Assembly: GCA_051867975.1 (NCBI GenBank)
Contig: JBJDZM010000010.1
Location: forward strand, 4,673-68,672
Direction: 5' to 3'
DNA: 64,000 nucleotides
Source of the DNA: SVTX01 sp051867975
GTDB taxonomy: Bacteria > Bacillota > Clostridia > Oscillospirales > CAG-272
Shown: in pieces, positions 17,555-26,133 of the stretch
Layout: every line of letters starts with the position of its first letter
Numbering within the stretch: the stretch's first letter is position 1
Made by a program: the position numbers and the translations under genes
Notes under the pieces: generated by a model
Databases searched by the model: none
Told to the model about the DNA's origin: nothing
The model's input: only the letters and a program-made list of their open reading frames with translations

Positions 17555-18547
17555 TTAAACAATTGCCTTATAAAACCTGATCTCAAACCTCGTACCCTTC
17601 GATTCCTCGCTTGAAACCTCTATTGAGGCATTCTCTTTTTCAAAAATCGCCTTTGAAAGAGCCAAGCCTATGCCCACACTGTCGCTTGAAGCGTTCTTTC
17701 CGTGGTAAAAGCGTTCAAAAATATGGGGCAGGTCCTCTTTGGCAATTCCGCATCCGTTATCGCTAATAAAAACACTGTCATATATGGTCGTTGATTGGGT
17801 ATAGATCTCAAGCCTACCGCCCTTATCCGTGTGTTCAATGCAGTTCTTTATAATGTTGCCAAACGCCTCCGAGGTCCAGCCCTCGTCTCCGCACACGGTA
17901 AAATCATTTGCTTGGTTTTTGAGCGTGATTTCTTTTAGATCCATGGTGATAAGAAAGGGTTTTATGCTTTGGTTTATTGCGGAGCAAACGGAAAAGTCCT
18001 CTTTTTTAAACTCCGCTGTGCCTGCGTCAAGCTTTGAAAGCTTCAAAAGGTTTGTAATCAGCCACTTCATTTTTTCAAGCTGGTTTTCCATAATGCCCAA
18101 AAACTCTTGCTGCTTTTCAGGCACGGTATTCTCCCTCAACAGATCCGACATTACCATCATGGATGTAAGGGGCGTTTTTAATTGGTGGGAAATATCCGCA
18201 AGAGCATCCGCAAGATATAGCTTGTCTTTTTTCAGCATATCGTTTTGTGAGCGAAGAAGGATGATCACCTTATAGAGATTGTTTTTGAGAATCGACAATT
18301 CACCCTCCGTGTTGTCCGCTATATCAAGGTCGTATTGACCTGCACAAACAAGGGATAAATAATTATTTAATTCGGAAAGCCTATCATACCGTTTCTTTGT
18401 GACATAGAGGAAAATTCCCGTAAGTGCCAAGCCCAAACTCAAGCAGACTATGGCACAGATCGGGCTTATAAACAAGCATATTACAGCGGAAACAACCGAA
18501 AAAACAATACCTGCAACAGCGATTAGTTTCATGTCTTTATTTATCAT
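17555..18547 (-). CDS. sensor histidine kinase with short extracellular loop
   Basis: A 330-residue kinase from ATG 18547. Two helices at about 8-27 and 31-50 have almost no residues outside between them, the intramembrane-sensing layout. A HAMP-like linker follows. The phosphoacceptor is His121 in ALADISHQLKTPLTSM, the N-box is GNIIKNCIEHTDKGG and the G-box lies in SDNGCGIAKEDL. Such kinases usually sense through a partner transporter, and an FtsX-type ABC transporter is encoded next door. The start overlaps the response regulator by 11 bp; the exact start is uncertain because a TTG at 18553 and an ATG at 18532 are also in frame. Confidence 0.9.
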   Translation of the reverse strand: MINKDMKLIAVAGIVFSVVSAVICLFISPICAIVCLSLGLALTGIFLYVTKKRYDRLSELNNYLSLVCAGQYDLDIADNTEGELSILKNNLYKVIILLRSQNDMLKKDKLYLADALADISHQLKTPLTSMMVMSDLLRENTVPEKQQEFLGIMENQLEKMKWLITNLLKLSKLDAGTAEFKKEDFSVCSAINQSIKPFLITMDLKEITLKNQANDFTVCGDEGWTSEAFGNIIKNCIEHTDKGGRLEIYTQSTTIYDSVFISDNGCGIAKEDLPHIFERFYHGKNASSDSVGIGLALSKAIFEKENASIEVSSEESKGTRFEIRFYKAIV

Positions 18548-19217
18548 TTTCAATCATATATCCCAAGCCCCTGACTGTTTTGATATATTCGGGGGCTGTC
18601 GGATCCTCCTCAATTTTATCTCTGAGCCTTTTAATATAAACGGTCAGAGTGTTGTCCTCCACAAAATCACCGTCAACATCCCATATATACTCCAAAAGCC
18701 GGTTACGGGAAAGCACATTGCCTCGGTTATTCAGAAGTATCAGCAAAAGCCTATATTCCATGGCAGTTAATATAACCTCTTTACCGCCTATGTACACCTT
18801 CGCTTCATTTGTATTTACGGTCATATTCTTTATTTTAAAAATGCCGTCCGCAGTGTCCTTGTGATACCGCCTCAAAACACTTTTAATTCTCACAAGCAGC
18901 TCTTTCACGCGAAAGGGCTTTGCAATATAGTCGTCTGCTCCGAGATCAAACCCCATAACAACGTTTATCTCATCGTCATAGGCGGTCAGAAAAATAACCG
19001 GCAGATCACCTTTTTCTTTAATCTTTTTGCACACGTCATAGCCGTTTCCGTCGGGCAGAGTCAGATCGAGAATATAGATGGAAAAATCGTTTTCCAAAAT
19101 CGTTTTGATCCCTTCTTTGACTGTTTTCGCAAGCGTTACCCTGTACCCCTCGTTTTCAAGAGAATAAGTAAGTCCTATGCCGATCGCATCATCATCTTCC
19201 AAAAGAAATATGTTCAT
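18537..19217 (-). CDS. OmpR/PhoB-family response regulator
   Basis: A 226-residue regulator. The receiver domain covers residues 1-115, with acidic pocket EDDD at 7-10, phosphoacceptor Asp51 in YILDLTLPDG and the conserved Lys in DYIAKPF. A winged-helix DNA-binding domain (about 130-223) ends in TVRGLGYMI. GAGG precedes the ATG. As first gene of the unit with the kinase and ABC transporter it probably controls its own operon. Confidence 0.94.
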   Translation of the reverse strand: MNIFLLEDDDAIGIGLTYSLENEGYRVTLAKTVKEGIKTILENDFSIYILDLTLPDGNGYDVCKKIKEKGDLPVIFLTAYDDEINVVMGFDLGADDYIAKPFRVKELLVRIKSVLRRYHKDTADGIFKIKNMTVNTNEAKVYIGGKEVILTAMEYRLLLILLNNRGNVLSRNRLLEYIWDVDGDFVEDNTLTVYIKRLRDKIEEDPTAPEYIKTVRGLGYMIENDK

Positions 19218-19254
19218 AACTTCACCTCACAAATATCTTTCTTTCGTTGATACT

Positions 19255-19282
19255 ATTATAGCATATTTTTCCTATTTTTCAA
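19255..19282 (-). promoter_or_regulatory. promoter of the two-component/ABC unit
   Basis: TTGAAA (19277-19282), 16-bp spacer and TATAAT (19255-19260) on the minus strand, 38 bp upstream of the response regulator ATG. Confidence 0.6.
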
Positions 19283-19293
19283 TAGAAAACAGT

Positions 19294-19351
19294 ACAGACC
19301 GCCGACAAAAGCCCATCTCTGCCCAAGATGGACTCCTTGTCGGCGGTCTGT
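19294..19351 (-). terminator. large hairpin terminator after the ACP gene
   Basis: A 15-bp perfect stem (ACAGACCGCCGACAA and its complement) contains a second small hairpin (CCATCT/AGATGG). A short T-rich tail follows on the minus strand. It ends the fatty-acid operon that starts at about 25 kb. Confidence 0.75.
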
Positions 19352-19420
19352 GAGAGAAACATTGTTCCTCAATATTATTTGACGGGTTTATGAGAGTATC
19401 CGGGTGCGTGGAAAGTCACA

Positions 19421-19645
19421 TCAATCTTTGCGATTCTCAAGATACTTGCAAACCTCTCCGACGGTCACAAACTTTACGGGTTCCGTAAATCTGAATCCGA
19501 AGGCAGCCTCGATCTCCATTGCAAACAGCATTATTGAAAGGGAATCCAGCCCCAGATCGTCAACGAGCTTTGTGTCTTCGGTGATGCTTTGCATATCAAT
19601 GTCCTTGTTTACTTTAGAAAGAATTTCTTTAAGTTGGTCAATCAT
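19421..19645 (-). CDS. acyl carrier protein
   Basis: A 74-residue acidic four-helix carrier protein. The phosphopantetheine attachment serine is Ser35 in the motif LGLDSLSIM. It lies last in the operon after the acyltransferase-like protein, DegV, PlsX and FakA homologues. It may receive acyl groups from PlsX or serve as a dedicated carrier for imported fatty acids. The sequence EIEAAFGFRFTEPVKF differs from typical housekeeping AcpP proteins, so a special-purpose carrier is likely. This is inference from position. Confidence 0.9.
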   Translation of the reverse strand: MIDQLKEILSKVNKDIDMQSITEDTKLVDDLGLDSLSIMLFAMEIEAAFGFRFTEPVKFVTVGEVCKYLENRKD

Positions 19646-19662
19646 AATTTTTCCTCACGATT

Positions 19663-20799
19663 TCAATTCAATTTTTTAATATAGGAGCGGCGGCGCTTGT
19701 GTTGCTCGCTGTCAAAATATTTCCATTGAGAAATGACCTGTGTATTGGTTTCAAGATTGAGATTGGTCTCAAAATATTCCACGTCGCCCTCTTCAAGATA
19801 TTGTATCATCTTGTCTATCATGACGGCGGTAATTCCCGACGACTGATATTCCGGCAATATGCCGATAAGGGCAAGGTCAACCGTTTTCGGGTTTTTCACG
19901 GCACCGAGGAGCTTGCATACGGCACTCGGCGTAAGTCTTCCGCCGCTTTTCTGCACAGACGTACCGATACCGGGAATACAAAAGGCGAAGGAGACGACCT
20001 TCTCGTTTTCGTCACAGATAACGATAAGATATTTTTTATTTATGATAAGCATAAATTGGTCGACCAGCTGTGCCTTCATTTTTTCGGTGAACGGGACGGT
20101 GCCGTACAGATGACTGTAACAGCGGTCAAGGCAGTCAAATATGCCGTCCTTGTATTTATCTATGTATTCCTTTTTTGATAATTTTTCGGAATCGACTACG
20201 TGAAGCCTGTTGAGTTCAAGCGCTCTCTCCGCAACGCGGGAAAGCATGATATTTTTTTCTTTTGGCGCGCGCAGACGGAATTCCAGCCAATCCACCTCTT
20301 TTGTGTATCCGCAGTTTTCGATAAGCGCACCGTAGTAATCGTAGTTGTACTGTTCTTCAAAGGTTGAGAGCTTGTCAAAGCCTTCGATCAGAAGTCCCTC
20401 GCGTTCAAGGTCGCTGTAACCGAGAGGTCCGCACACGGTGTCAAGCCCTTTGGAAATCCCCCATTTTTCGACGGCATCGAAAAGCGCATTTGCCACTTTT
20501 TGGTCGTTTACGGCATCAAATCTTGAAAAACGCAGACGCTTTTCACCGTGAAGGTCGTTAAACTGATGCTGAATTATTCCCTGAATTCGTCCGACCGTCT
20601 TCCCATCCCTTTGCGCCAGGAAAAACACGGACTCGCAGGTGTCGGCATATGCGTTTTTGTCGGTAAATATCTTCATTTCGTCGCTGAACAAGGGCGGTAC
20701 GAAGTAGGGCGAATCCTTGTAAAGTCTCAAAGGAAATCTCACAAACTCACGTCTTTGAGACATCGTGCTGACTTCTGATATTTTTAAACTGTCGGTCAT
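19663..20799 (-). CDS. GNAT-like acyl/acetyltransferase (about 380 residues)
   Basis: A 378-residue protein. The N-terminal half holds a YFVPPLFSDEMKIF segment and AQRDGKTVGRIQGI. The C-terminal half holds LIGILPEYQSSGITAVMIDKM, a GNAT-style acyl-CoA-binding stretch. This length class of GNAT-like proteins is common near lipid genes in Firmicutes, but substrates are not established to my knowledge. It overlaps the DegV gene stop by 1 bp and precedes the ACP gene by 17 bp, so it is in the same operon. It may acylate a lipid precursor using ACP- or CoA-bound fatty acid; this is inference. Confidence 0.72.
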   Translation of the reverse strand: MTDSLKISEVSTMSQRREFVRFPLRLYKDSPYFVPPLFSDEMKIFTDKNAYADTCESVFFLAQRDGKTVGRIQGIIQHQFNDLHGEKRLRFSRFDAVNDQKVANALFDAVEKWGISKGLDTVCGPLGYSDLEREGLLIEGFDKLSTFEEQYNYDYYGALIENCGYTKEVDWLEFRLRAPKEKNIMLSRVAERALELNRLHVVDSEKLSKKEYIDKYKDGIFDCLDRCYSHLYGTVPFTEKMKAQLVDQFMLIINKKYLIVICDENEKVVSFAFCIPGIGTSVQKSGGRLTPSAVCKLLGAVKNPKTVDLALIGILPEYQSSGITAVMIDKMIQYLEEGDVEYFETNLNLETNTQVISQWKYFDSEQHKRRRSYIKKLN

Positions 20800-21710
20800 T
20801 ATTCCTCATCCTCCAACGGCTCATCCTCGCGGCGCAAGAATGCAAGTCCGTATCCCGCAAGCCAAGGCCCGTTGTGACAGCCGCTAACGGGAGACATGAT
20901 AACGTCCTCGTGATTCGTCTCTATTCCGTAGTTCTTTTCGATTTCGGTAAGCTCTTTGAGAAGAGAAGGTCCCGTATATACGTGCCAGAGCAGATAATCC
21001 TCGGGAGAGCGGTCGCCGATGATCTCCTTGAGTATCTCGCAGGTGCGGATGAGCGCCTTTTTGGGAGTACGCACGCTTTGAAGTGCGCACAGCTCGCCCT
21101 CATGTGTGAAGTGTACCACGGGACAGATGCTCAGCATCTTGCCCATAAGTGCCTTGCCTCCCTTGAGTCTTCCGTTGTAAATAAGATAGTCAAGCCTTCC
21201 GTCAACTCCCAAAAATTCCTGACGCTTCATCATCCAGTGAATTTCCTTCACTATGGTTTCCGTCGGGATACCCTGCTCTATCATTTGCGCGGCGCGGATG
21301 GCGAGGAAGCCTTCACCGAAGCACGTGGTCTTTGAGTCTATTGCGACGACCTTCAGTCTGCCTTCGAATTCCTTTGCGATCTGACAGATGAAATTGTAGG
21401 TGCCTCCGAGATACGAGCTCAGCGCAATCACGATAACCTCCTCACAGCCATCGGCGCAGGCTTTTTCAAATGCGCGGACTACCTCATCGCGCGGCGGAAA
21501 CGCTGTTGACGGAAGGTTGTTTTTGGGGTCCTGCAGAGTCTCCAGCTTGCTGTAAAATTCCACGGGATCGAGGTCGACACCCTCAATATACTCTTTTCCT
21601 TCAAAATTTACGATAAGGTGAATGATGTCGATATCATACTTTTTGTATCTCTCGGGCGCATATTCAATACAACCCGTAGACGTGCAAATTACTCTTCTCT
21701 TTTTTTCCAT
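20799..21710 (-). CDS. DegV family fatty-acid-binding protein (FakB-like)
   Basis: A 303-residue DegV-fold protein. Typical elements are the TSTGCIEYAP start near residue 10, LPSTAFPPRDEVVRAFEKA near residue 65, and a SSYLGGTYN segment near 105, matching the SSGLSGTY motif of DegV proteins. In Staphylococcus FakB, DegV-fold proteins present a bound fatty acid to the kinase FakA. Here the gene lies in one operon with FakA and PlsX homologues, so the same role is likely. The first motif departs from the usual DS-type, so its ligand may differ. Confidence 0.82.
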   Translation of the reverse strand: MEKKRRVICTSTGCIEYAPERYKKYDIDIIHLIVNFEGKEYIEGVDLDPVEFYSKLETLQDPKNNLPSTAFPPRDEVVRAFEKACADGCEEVIVIALSSYLGGTYNFICQIAKEFEGRLKVVAIDSKTTCFGEGFLAIRAAQMIEQGIPTETIVKEIHWMMKRQEFLGVDGRLDYLIYNGRLKGGKALMGKMLSICPVVHFTHEGELCALQSVRTPKKALIRTCEILKEIIGDRSPEDYLLWHVYTGPSLLKELTEIEKNYGIETNHEDVIMSPVSGCHNGPWLAGYGLAFLRREDEPLEDEE

Positions 21711-21714
21711 GAAT

Positions 21715-22713
21715 TCATACCTTCCTTCTTATGTCCGCTCCGCGGAAAATATCGTTGTTTTTTGCCATATTGAGCAATATGGACGAAACACTTACAATCG
21801 ACTCGGAGTTGGCACTTCCGTGCGCCTTAATAATTGGCTTGCCGACACCGAGTATTATGCCTCCGCCCAGAGAATTGAAATCGTATATCCCCAGAAGATG
21901 CGAAACGAGCTTCATCATCTCGGGGTTATTGTTTGCCTTGGCGTATTTGACAATGTCGGTAATTATCCGTCTTGCGATGCCCTCAGAGTTTTTAAGCACC
22001 TGATTTCCGGCAAAGCCGTCCGCCACAAGCACGTCACAGTCGCCCGAGAGGGCGTTTGTTCCCTCGATATTGCCGACGAAATTGATACCGTCTTCATTTT
22101 TGAGCAGTGCATGAGTTTCCTTGACGAGCTTGTTTCCCTTCGTCTCCTCCGCGCCGTTTGAAAGAAGCCCGACTCTGGGAGCTTCTATCCCGTAATATTC
22201 CCTCATGAAATCCGAGCCCATGTGAGCAAATGCTACAAGCTGCGCCGGGACACAGTCAATGTTTGCCCCTGCGTCAACAAGGCAGGTAAATCCGCCTGCC
22301 TCCGCAGGCAGGATGGCGGCAAGAGCAGGTCTTGTGAGATTTTTTGCCGGGACGTATCGCAGTGAGCCTGCGAGAAGTGCACCCGTGCTTGACGCGTTGA
22401 TAAGTCCGACAAGGTCATCTCTCTCTGCAAGCGCGGTAAGCGCTCTTACCATAGATGAGTCTGTTTTTTGGAATATTGCCTCCATCGGATGGTCGTAGTT
22501 TGTTATGACCTCTGTTGTGTGAACGACCTCCGCTCTTTCGGGGGGACAGTTTAGTTCGGATAGCTTTTTGTTTATTATCTCGCTGTCTCCGAAAAGTACG
22601 ACCTGCAGCTCGGGATGCTTTATAAGAGCCTTTACCGCTCCTTCGACAATGACCTCGGGGCCTTTGTCACTTCCCATGGTATCAATGGCGATCTTATATG
22701 AATTCTGATTCAT
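21715..22713 (-). CDS. plsX: phosphate acyltransferase PlsX
   Basis: A 332-residue protein from ATG 22713. A longer frame reaches into the fakA gene but lacks a ribosome site. The N-terminal YKIAIDTMGSDKGPEVIVEG and the later GASTGALLAG-like SSTGALLAG and SLGGGIILGV segments identify PlsX. PlsX interconverts acyl-ACP and acyl-phosphate at the membrane surface, feeding PlsY. Here it is placed between the FakA and FakB homologues, so it can turn kinase-made acyl-phosphate into acyl-ACP for the carrier encoded downstream. It has a GSD in place of the usual GGD. Confidence 0.92.
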   Translation of the reverse strand: MNQNSYKIAIDTMGSDKGPEVIVEGAVKALIKHPELQVVLFGDSEIINKKLSELNCPPERAEVVHTTEVITNYDHPMEAIFQKTDSSMVRALTALAERDDLVGLINASSTGALLAGSLRYVPAKNLTRPALAAILPAEAGGFTCLVDAGANIDCVPAQLVAFAHMGSDFMREYYGIEAPRVGLLSNGAEETKGNKLVKETHALLKNEDGINFVGNIEGTNALSGDCDVLVADGFAGNQVLKNSEGIARRIITDIVKYAKANNNPEMMKLVSHLLGIYDFNSLGGGIILGVGKPIIKAHGSANSESIVSVSSILLNMAKNNDIFRGADIRRKV

Positions 22714-22753
22714 TCTGATGTAATTCCTTTCCTCGGTTGATGTGTCCCACGGT

Positions 22754-24427
22754 TTATTCCGCGGCGATGAGATATCTGTAAATCGCCTGTCCGCCGATAA
22801 ATACTTCAACGGAAAGATTGTCAAATTTTTCCTCGATCGCCTCCGTTACCTCTGCACGCTCTTCATCGGTTACGTCACATCCGACAAACAGCGTGAGAAT
22901 TTCCTTGTCCTCGATATCGGGGATTCGGCTTATCATATCGCACAGGGCTTGAATGTCTGTCGCACCTGAGGATACGATCTCGCCCTCAAGAATACCTATC
23001 GAGTCACCCTCCTTGACATGTACGCCGCCTATGACAGCATCCCGTATGGCGGTCGATAATTCTCCCGAGACGACCGAATCTTTGGCGCAGGACATATCCG
23101 ATAACTGTTCTTCAAGGTCAGTCACTGCCGGATTGAATACCGAAAGAGCGGAGTAACCCTGAACAACTGTTTTTGTGGGAATGACTTTTACATTTCCCTT
23201 CTCCCAGAGCTTTGCCGCCTGAAGAGCGGTGAGCAGAATATTTCCGTTGTTCGGCAGAACGATTATGCAGTCGGCATCAATGTTTTCAAATGCGTTGAGA
23301 AAATCCTCAGCCGAGGGGTTGCTTGTCTGACCACCGTCAATGACCGCGTCCGCGCCGAGTTCTTCAAAAAGAGACTTCATCCCATCTCCGTTTGCCACGC
23401 TCACCACGCCGTACATTTTGTGGATCTTTTTCTTGACATTTGAAACGGAATTTTCTTCTTTTTTTATTTTCTCGGAGTGCTGCAAACACATATTTTCTAT
23501 TTTTATATTCAGAAATTCACCGTATTTCTGGCACATATCGAGAATTATACCGGGAGTCATCGTGTGCGCGTGGAGCTTTAAGATATCCCCGTTACGGGTT
23601 AATACAATGGAATTGCAGTCCTTCTCCTCAAGAGCGCGCGAAAAACTCTCCTTATCGAAATTTTCCGGGTCACCCTTGCTTCTTTGAAGCCTTACAAGAC
23701 ATTCGGTGCAATAACCCCATTCGAGCTGAGTATCGGTCGTGAAAAGGTCGTAGTTGACAGGAGCGGTCTCTTCCGCGACTTCGCTTACGTATGCCGCAGT
23801 ATCGGACGCTTTCCCGGTGAGAGCCTCGTACATTCCCTGTGCGATACTCAGATATCCCGCGCCGCCGCTGTCAACGACATCCGCCTCGGCTAAAGCGGGG
23901 AGAATTTCCTTGGTCCTCTCAAGAGACCGCCTGGCTTCCTCAATGTTGAGGCTTAAAAGCTGCTCCAGAGTTGTGCTGTCGTCTGTCCTGTCCATGGCGT
24001 ATTGAGCGCTTTCACGGAATACCGTCAGAATGGTGCCTTCAACGGGATTTGCGACTGCGGCGTAGGCTTGCTCAACGCCTGCCAAAGACGCTGCGGCAAA
24101 ATCCTTGGCAGTAGCGGTCTCCCTTCCCGAAAGCGCACTGCTGAATCCGTCAAAATACTGAGAAAGAATAACGCCCGAGTTTCCTCTTGCACCGAGAAGA
24201 GAACCTTTTGCAAAATTCGATACTACGGTATCAACCGTAACGTCATATTCGTCCGGAATTTTAGAAATACCGCTTTCGATGGTTTTCGTCATATTTGTTC
24301 CCGTATCGCCGTCGGGTACGGGAAATACGTTCAATTCATTGATAAATTTTATTTGTGATCGAATCCCTCTGGCACCGCCCACAAGAATTTTTCTTAGGGT
24401 GTTGCCGTCAAGCACTCTTGTTTCCAT
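22754..24427 (-). CDS. fakA: fatty acid kinase catalytic subunit FakA-like (DAK2 domain, YloV)
   Basis: A 557-residue protein. The N-terminal DAK2 kinase domain (about 1-200) has NVFPVPDGDTGTNMTKTIES, which supplies metal- and ATP-binding aspartates, and GARGNSGVILSQYFDGF. A middle linker and a C-terminal DegV-like domain (about 330-557) follow, as in FakA/YloV. FakA phosphorylates fatty acids held by FakB. It is the first enzyme gene after the TetR regulator, 23 bp downstream, and is followed by plsX after 40 bp. In most Firmicutes fakA sits with asp23 rather than with plsX and fakB. Confidence 0.9.
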   Translation of the reverse strand: METRVLDGNTLRKILVGGARGIRSQIKFINELNVFPVPDGDTGTNMTKTIESGISKIPDEYDVTVDTVVSNFAKGSLLGARGNSGVILSQYFDGFSSALSGRETATAKDFAAASLAGVEQAYAAVANPVEGTILTVFRESAQYAMDRTDDSTTLEQLLSLNIEEARRSLERTKEILPALAEADVVDSGGAGYLSIAQGMYEALTGKASDTAAYVSEVAEETAPVNYDLFTTDTQLEWGYCTECLVRLQRSKGDPENFDKESFSRALEEKDCNSIVLTRNGDILKLHAHTMTPGIILDMCQKYGEFLNIKIENMCLQHSEKIKKEENSVSNVKKKIHKMYGVVSVANGDGMKSLFEELGADAVIDGGQTSNPSAEDFLNAFENIDADCIIVLPNNGNILLTALQAAKLWEKGNVKVIPTKTVVQGYSALSVFNPAVTDLEEQLSDMSCAKDSVVSGELSTAIRDAVIGGVHVKEGDSIGILEGEIVSSGATDIQALCDMISRIPDIEDKEILTLFVGCDVTDEERAEVTEAIEEKFDNLSVEVFIGGQAIYRYLIAAE

Positions 24428-24450
24428 ATATTTGTCCTTCCTTTAGAGCA

Positions 24451-24978
24451 TTAACACAGCATGGTAACAGCCGTAATAAATTTTGAAGTACACTCGGAAA
24501 ATCGCTTTTTCTCGAAATGTTTTTCTTCGGAATCGAAAAACCTGTCCTTCAGAACGCCCACCGCTCCGCCGATAGCGAAGGAAGCGGTTATTTGTTTTTC
24601 CGGTGTTTGCTTGGTGTTTTCATAAAAAAATTTGAGCTTTGTTTCAAGCTTTGTGCAAAGAACGTCCACCCTGTCATTGAATATAATTTTTATATTGTCA
24701 AATTCACGGTCTATGGCACTTGCAAGCCCTTCAATATAGGTCTTCGGACTTTCAAAAAGACACAGCTTTTCGGGAAAAATATCAATGATCCTGTCAATGC
24801 TTTCCTCATCGATCTCGTTTGAAAGCTCCAAGGCATCCGTATAGTGATTGTAGAAGGTAGTTTTGTTGATATTGGCGATCTCGCAAATGTCCTTGACCTT
24901 TATTCTTTCGGGAAGGCACTTGTCCCGAAGCTTCAGAAATGCGTGGGTAATTTTGCGTTTTGTTTTAGAATCCTTCAA
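24451..24978 (-). CDS. TetR/AcrR-family transcriptional regulator
   Basis: A 175-residue regulator. The N-terminal helix-turn-helix spans about residues 10-55 (IKVKDICEIANINKTTFYNHY). A C-terminal ligand domain of about 110 residues is of the type found in DUF-class TetR proteins of Firmicutes (FYNHY rather than FYYHF). The start is TTG at 24978 with AAAGGAG 10 bp upstream. It heads the fatty-acid kinase operon and is preceded by a consensus promoter with several inverted repeats, so self-regulation in response to fatty acid or acyl-phosphate is plausible but not shown. Confidence 0.85.
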   Translation of the reverse strand: MKDSKTKRKITHAFLKLRDKCLPERIKVKDICEIANINKTTFYNHYTDALELSNEIDEESIDRIIDIFPEKLCLFESPKTYIEGLASAIDREFDNIKIIFNDRVDVLCTKLETKLKFFYENTKQTPEKQITASFAIGGAVGVLKDRFFDSEEKHFEKKRFSECTSKFITAVTMLC

Positions 24979-25021
24979 ATTTTCTCTGCTCCTTTCCGGG
25001 CTGTAATGCTGTCATAATACT

Positions 25022-25080
25022 GTTACGCAATGTGTAACGAAAATATGTCGCTTGCGACCCAAAAAATCAACTATGGTTGA
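25022..25080. promoter_or_regulatory. cluster of inverted repeats downstream of the fatty-acid operon promoter
   Basis: Three inverted repeats lie between the -10 box and the TetR start: GTTAC/GTAAC at 25022-25038, GTCGC/GCGAC at 25047-25058 and TCAAC/GTTGA at 25067-25080. The last begins 11 bp after the -10 box, the usual place for a repressor site. They are candidate TetR operators. Confidence 0.5.
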
Positions 25081-25090
25081 CTTTAACAGT

Positions 25091-25119
25091 ATTATAGTCG
25101 ATTTTTGTCGAATTGTCAA
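25091..25119 (-). promoter_or_regulatory. consensus promoter of the tetR-fakA-plsX operon
   Basis: TTGACA (25114-25119) and TATAAT (25091-25096) on the minus strand with a 17-bp spacer. The spacer contains TCGAC/GTCGA-like repeats. Confidence 0.85.
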
Positions 25120-25202
25120 TAGGTTATGAACATTTTGAATACTCAACCCGTGGGATTTTCGATAACGTATGTAAAGACCGATTCAGAAGAGCAGACCAAA
25201 GA

Positions 25203-25243
25203 AAAGCGTTGAGAAATCCGTTAGTGAAATCTCAACGCTTTTT
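25203..25243. terminator. terminator of the ZIP transporter gene
   Basis: Hairpin AAAGCGTTGAGA with its complement ending in a T-run. It lies about 85 bp beyond the minus-strand ZIP gene stop; T- and A-rich flanks allow action on both strands. The rest of 24979-25325 holds no gene. Confidence 0.75.
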
Positions 25244-25325
25244 ATCGAACAATGATAAAACCGCAAATTCAAGTATTACGACGCAATGATCAATATCACC
25301 GATCTGCTCGTAATCGGGCTGATAA

Positions 25326-26078
25326 TCAGCCCAACAGCACGTCGGTGACGAGCATGACGCAAAAACCGACAAGCAAAGCGTATGTCGCGCCGCGCTCGCT
25401 TCCGTGCGCGTGTGTCTCGGGTATCATTTCGTCGCTGATGACATATAGCATCGTACCGCCGGCAAACGCAAGCGCAAAGGGCAAGATCGCGGTGGATATA
25501 CTGACGGCAAAATAGCCTATCAAGGTTCCGACGACCTCAACAAGCCCCGTGATCATGGCAATAACAAAGGTTTTTCCGGGGCGGATACCTGCGGCAAGCA
25601 TGGGCGCAATGATCACCATGCCCTCGGGAATGTTTTGCAGAGCGATACCGCCGGCAATGATAAGTGCTTGTGTCGTGTCTCCCGAGCCAAAGCCGACTCC
25701 CGCGGCGATACCCTCGGGCAGATTATGTATCGCAATCGCCAGAACGAACAGGAGGACCTTACTTAGATTTGCGTTGTTGTGCGATTCGGGTTCGGCACCC
25801 ATGAGCTTGTGTAAATGCGGCACTAATTTGTCGATGAGATTGAGACAGAGCGCACCCGCAAAAATGCCCGCGACAGTTATCAAGATCCCAAAATCTCCGC
25901 CGTATTCAAGCGACGGAATGATAAGACCTAACACCGCCGCGGCAAGCATCACGCCTGCGGCAAAGGCAAGGACGATGTCCGAGAATTTATGCGATATGTT
26001 TTTAAAAATAAAGCCTATTAAAGCACCGACGACGGTAGCACCGCCCACACCGAGGGCGGTTAACAATACAATCTCCAT
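25326..26078 (-). CDS. ZIP family metal transporter (ZupT-like)
   Basis: A 250-residue membrane protein with about eight helices. The metal-path motifs of helices 4 and 5 are present as HNLPEGIAAGVGFG and QNIPEGMVI. ZIP proteins import zinc, iron or manganese. The short histidine-containing loop (LHKLMGAEPESHNN) lies between helices 3 and 4. It has its own promoter with an internal palindrome and is divergent from rubrerythrin and ferritin, so iron is a reasonable guess for the metal; the sequence does not prove it. Confidence 0.9.
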   Translation of the reverse strand: MEIVLLTALGVGGATVVGALIGFIFKNISHKFSDIVLAFAAGVMLAAAVLGLIIPSLEYGGDFGILITVAGIFAGALCLNLIDKLVPHLHKLMGAEPESHNNANLSKVLLFVLAIAIHNLPEGIAAGVGFGSGDTTQALIIAGGIALQNIPEGMVIIAPMLAAGIRPGKTFVIAMITGLVEVVGTLIGYFAVSISTAILPFALAFAGGTMLYVISDEMIPETHAHGSERGATYALLVGFCVMLVTDVLLG

Positions 26079-26133
26079 AATTTATCCTTTCGCGATTTCC
26101 GTAAAGATCTTACTCCCCCTGAGAGACGATCGT

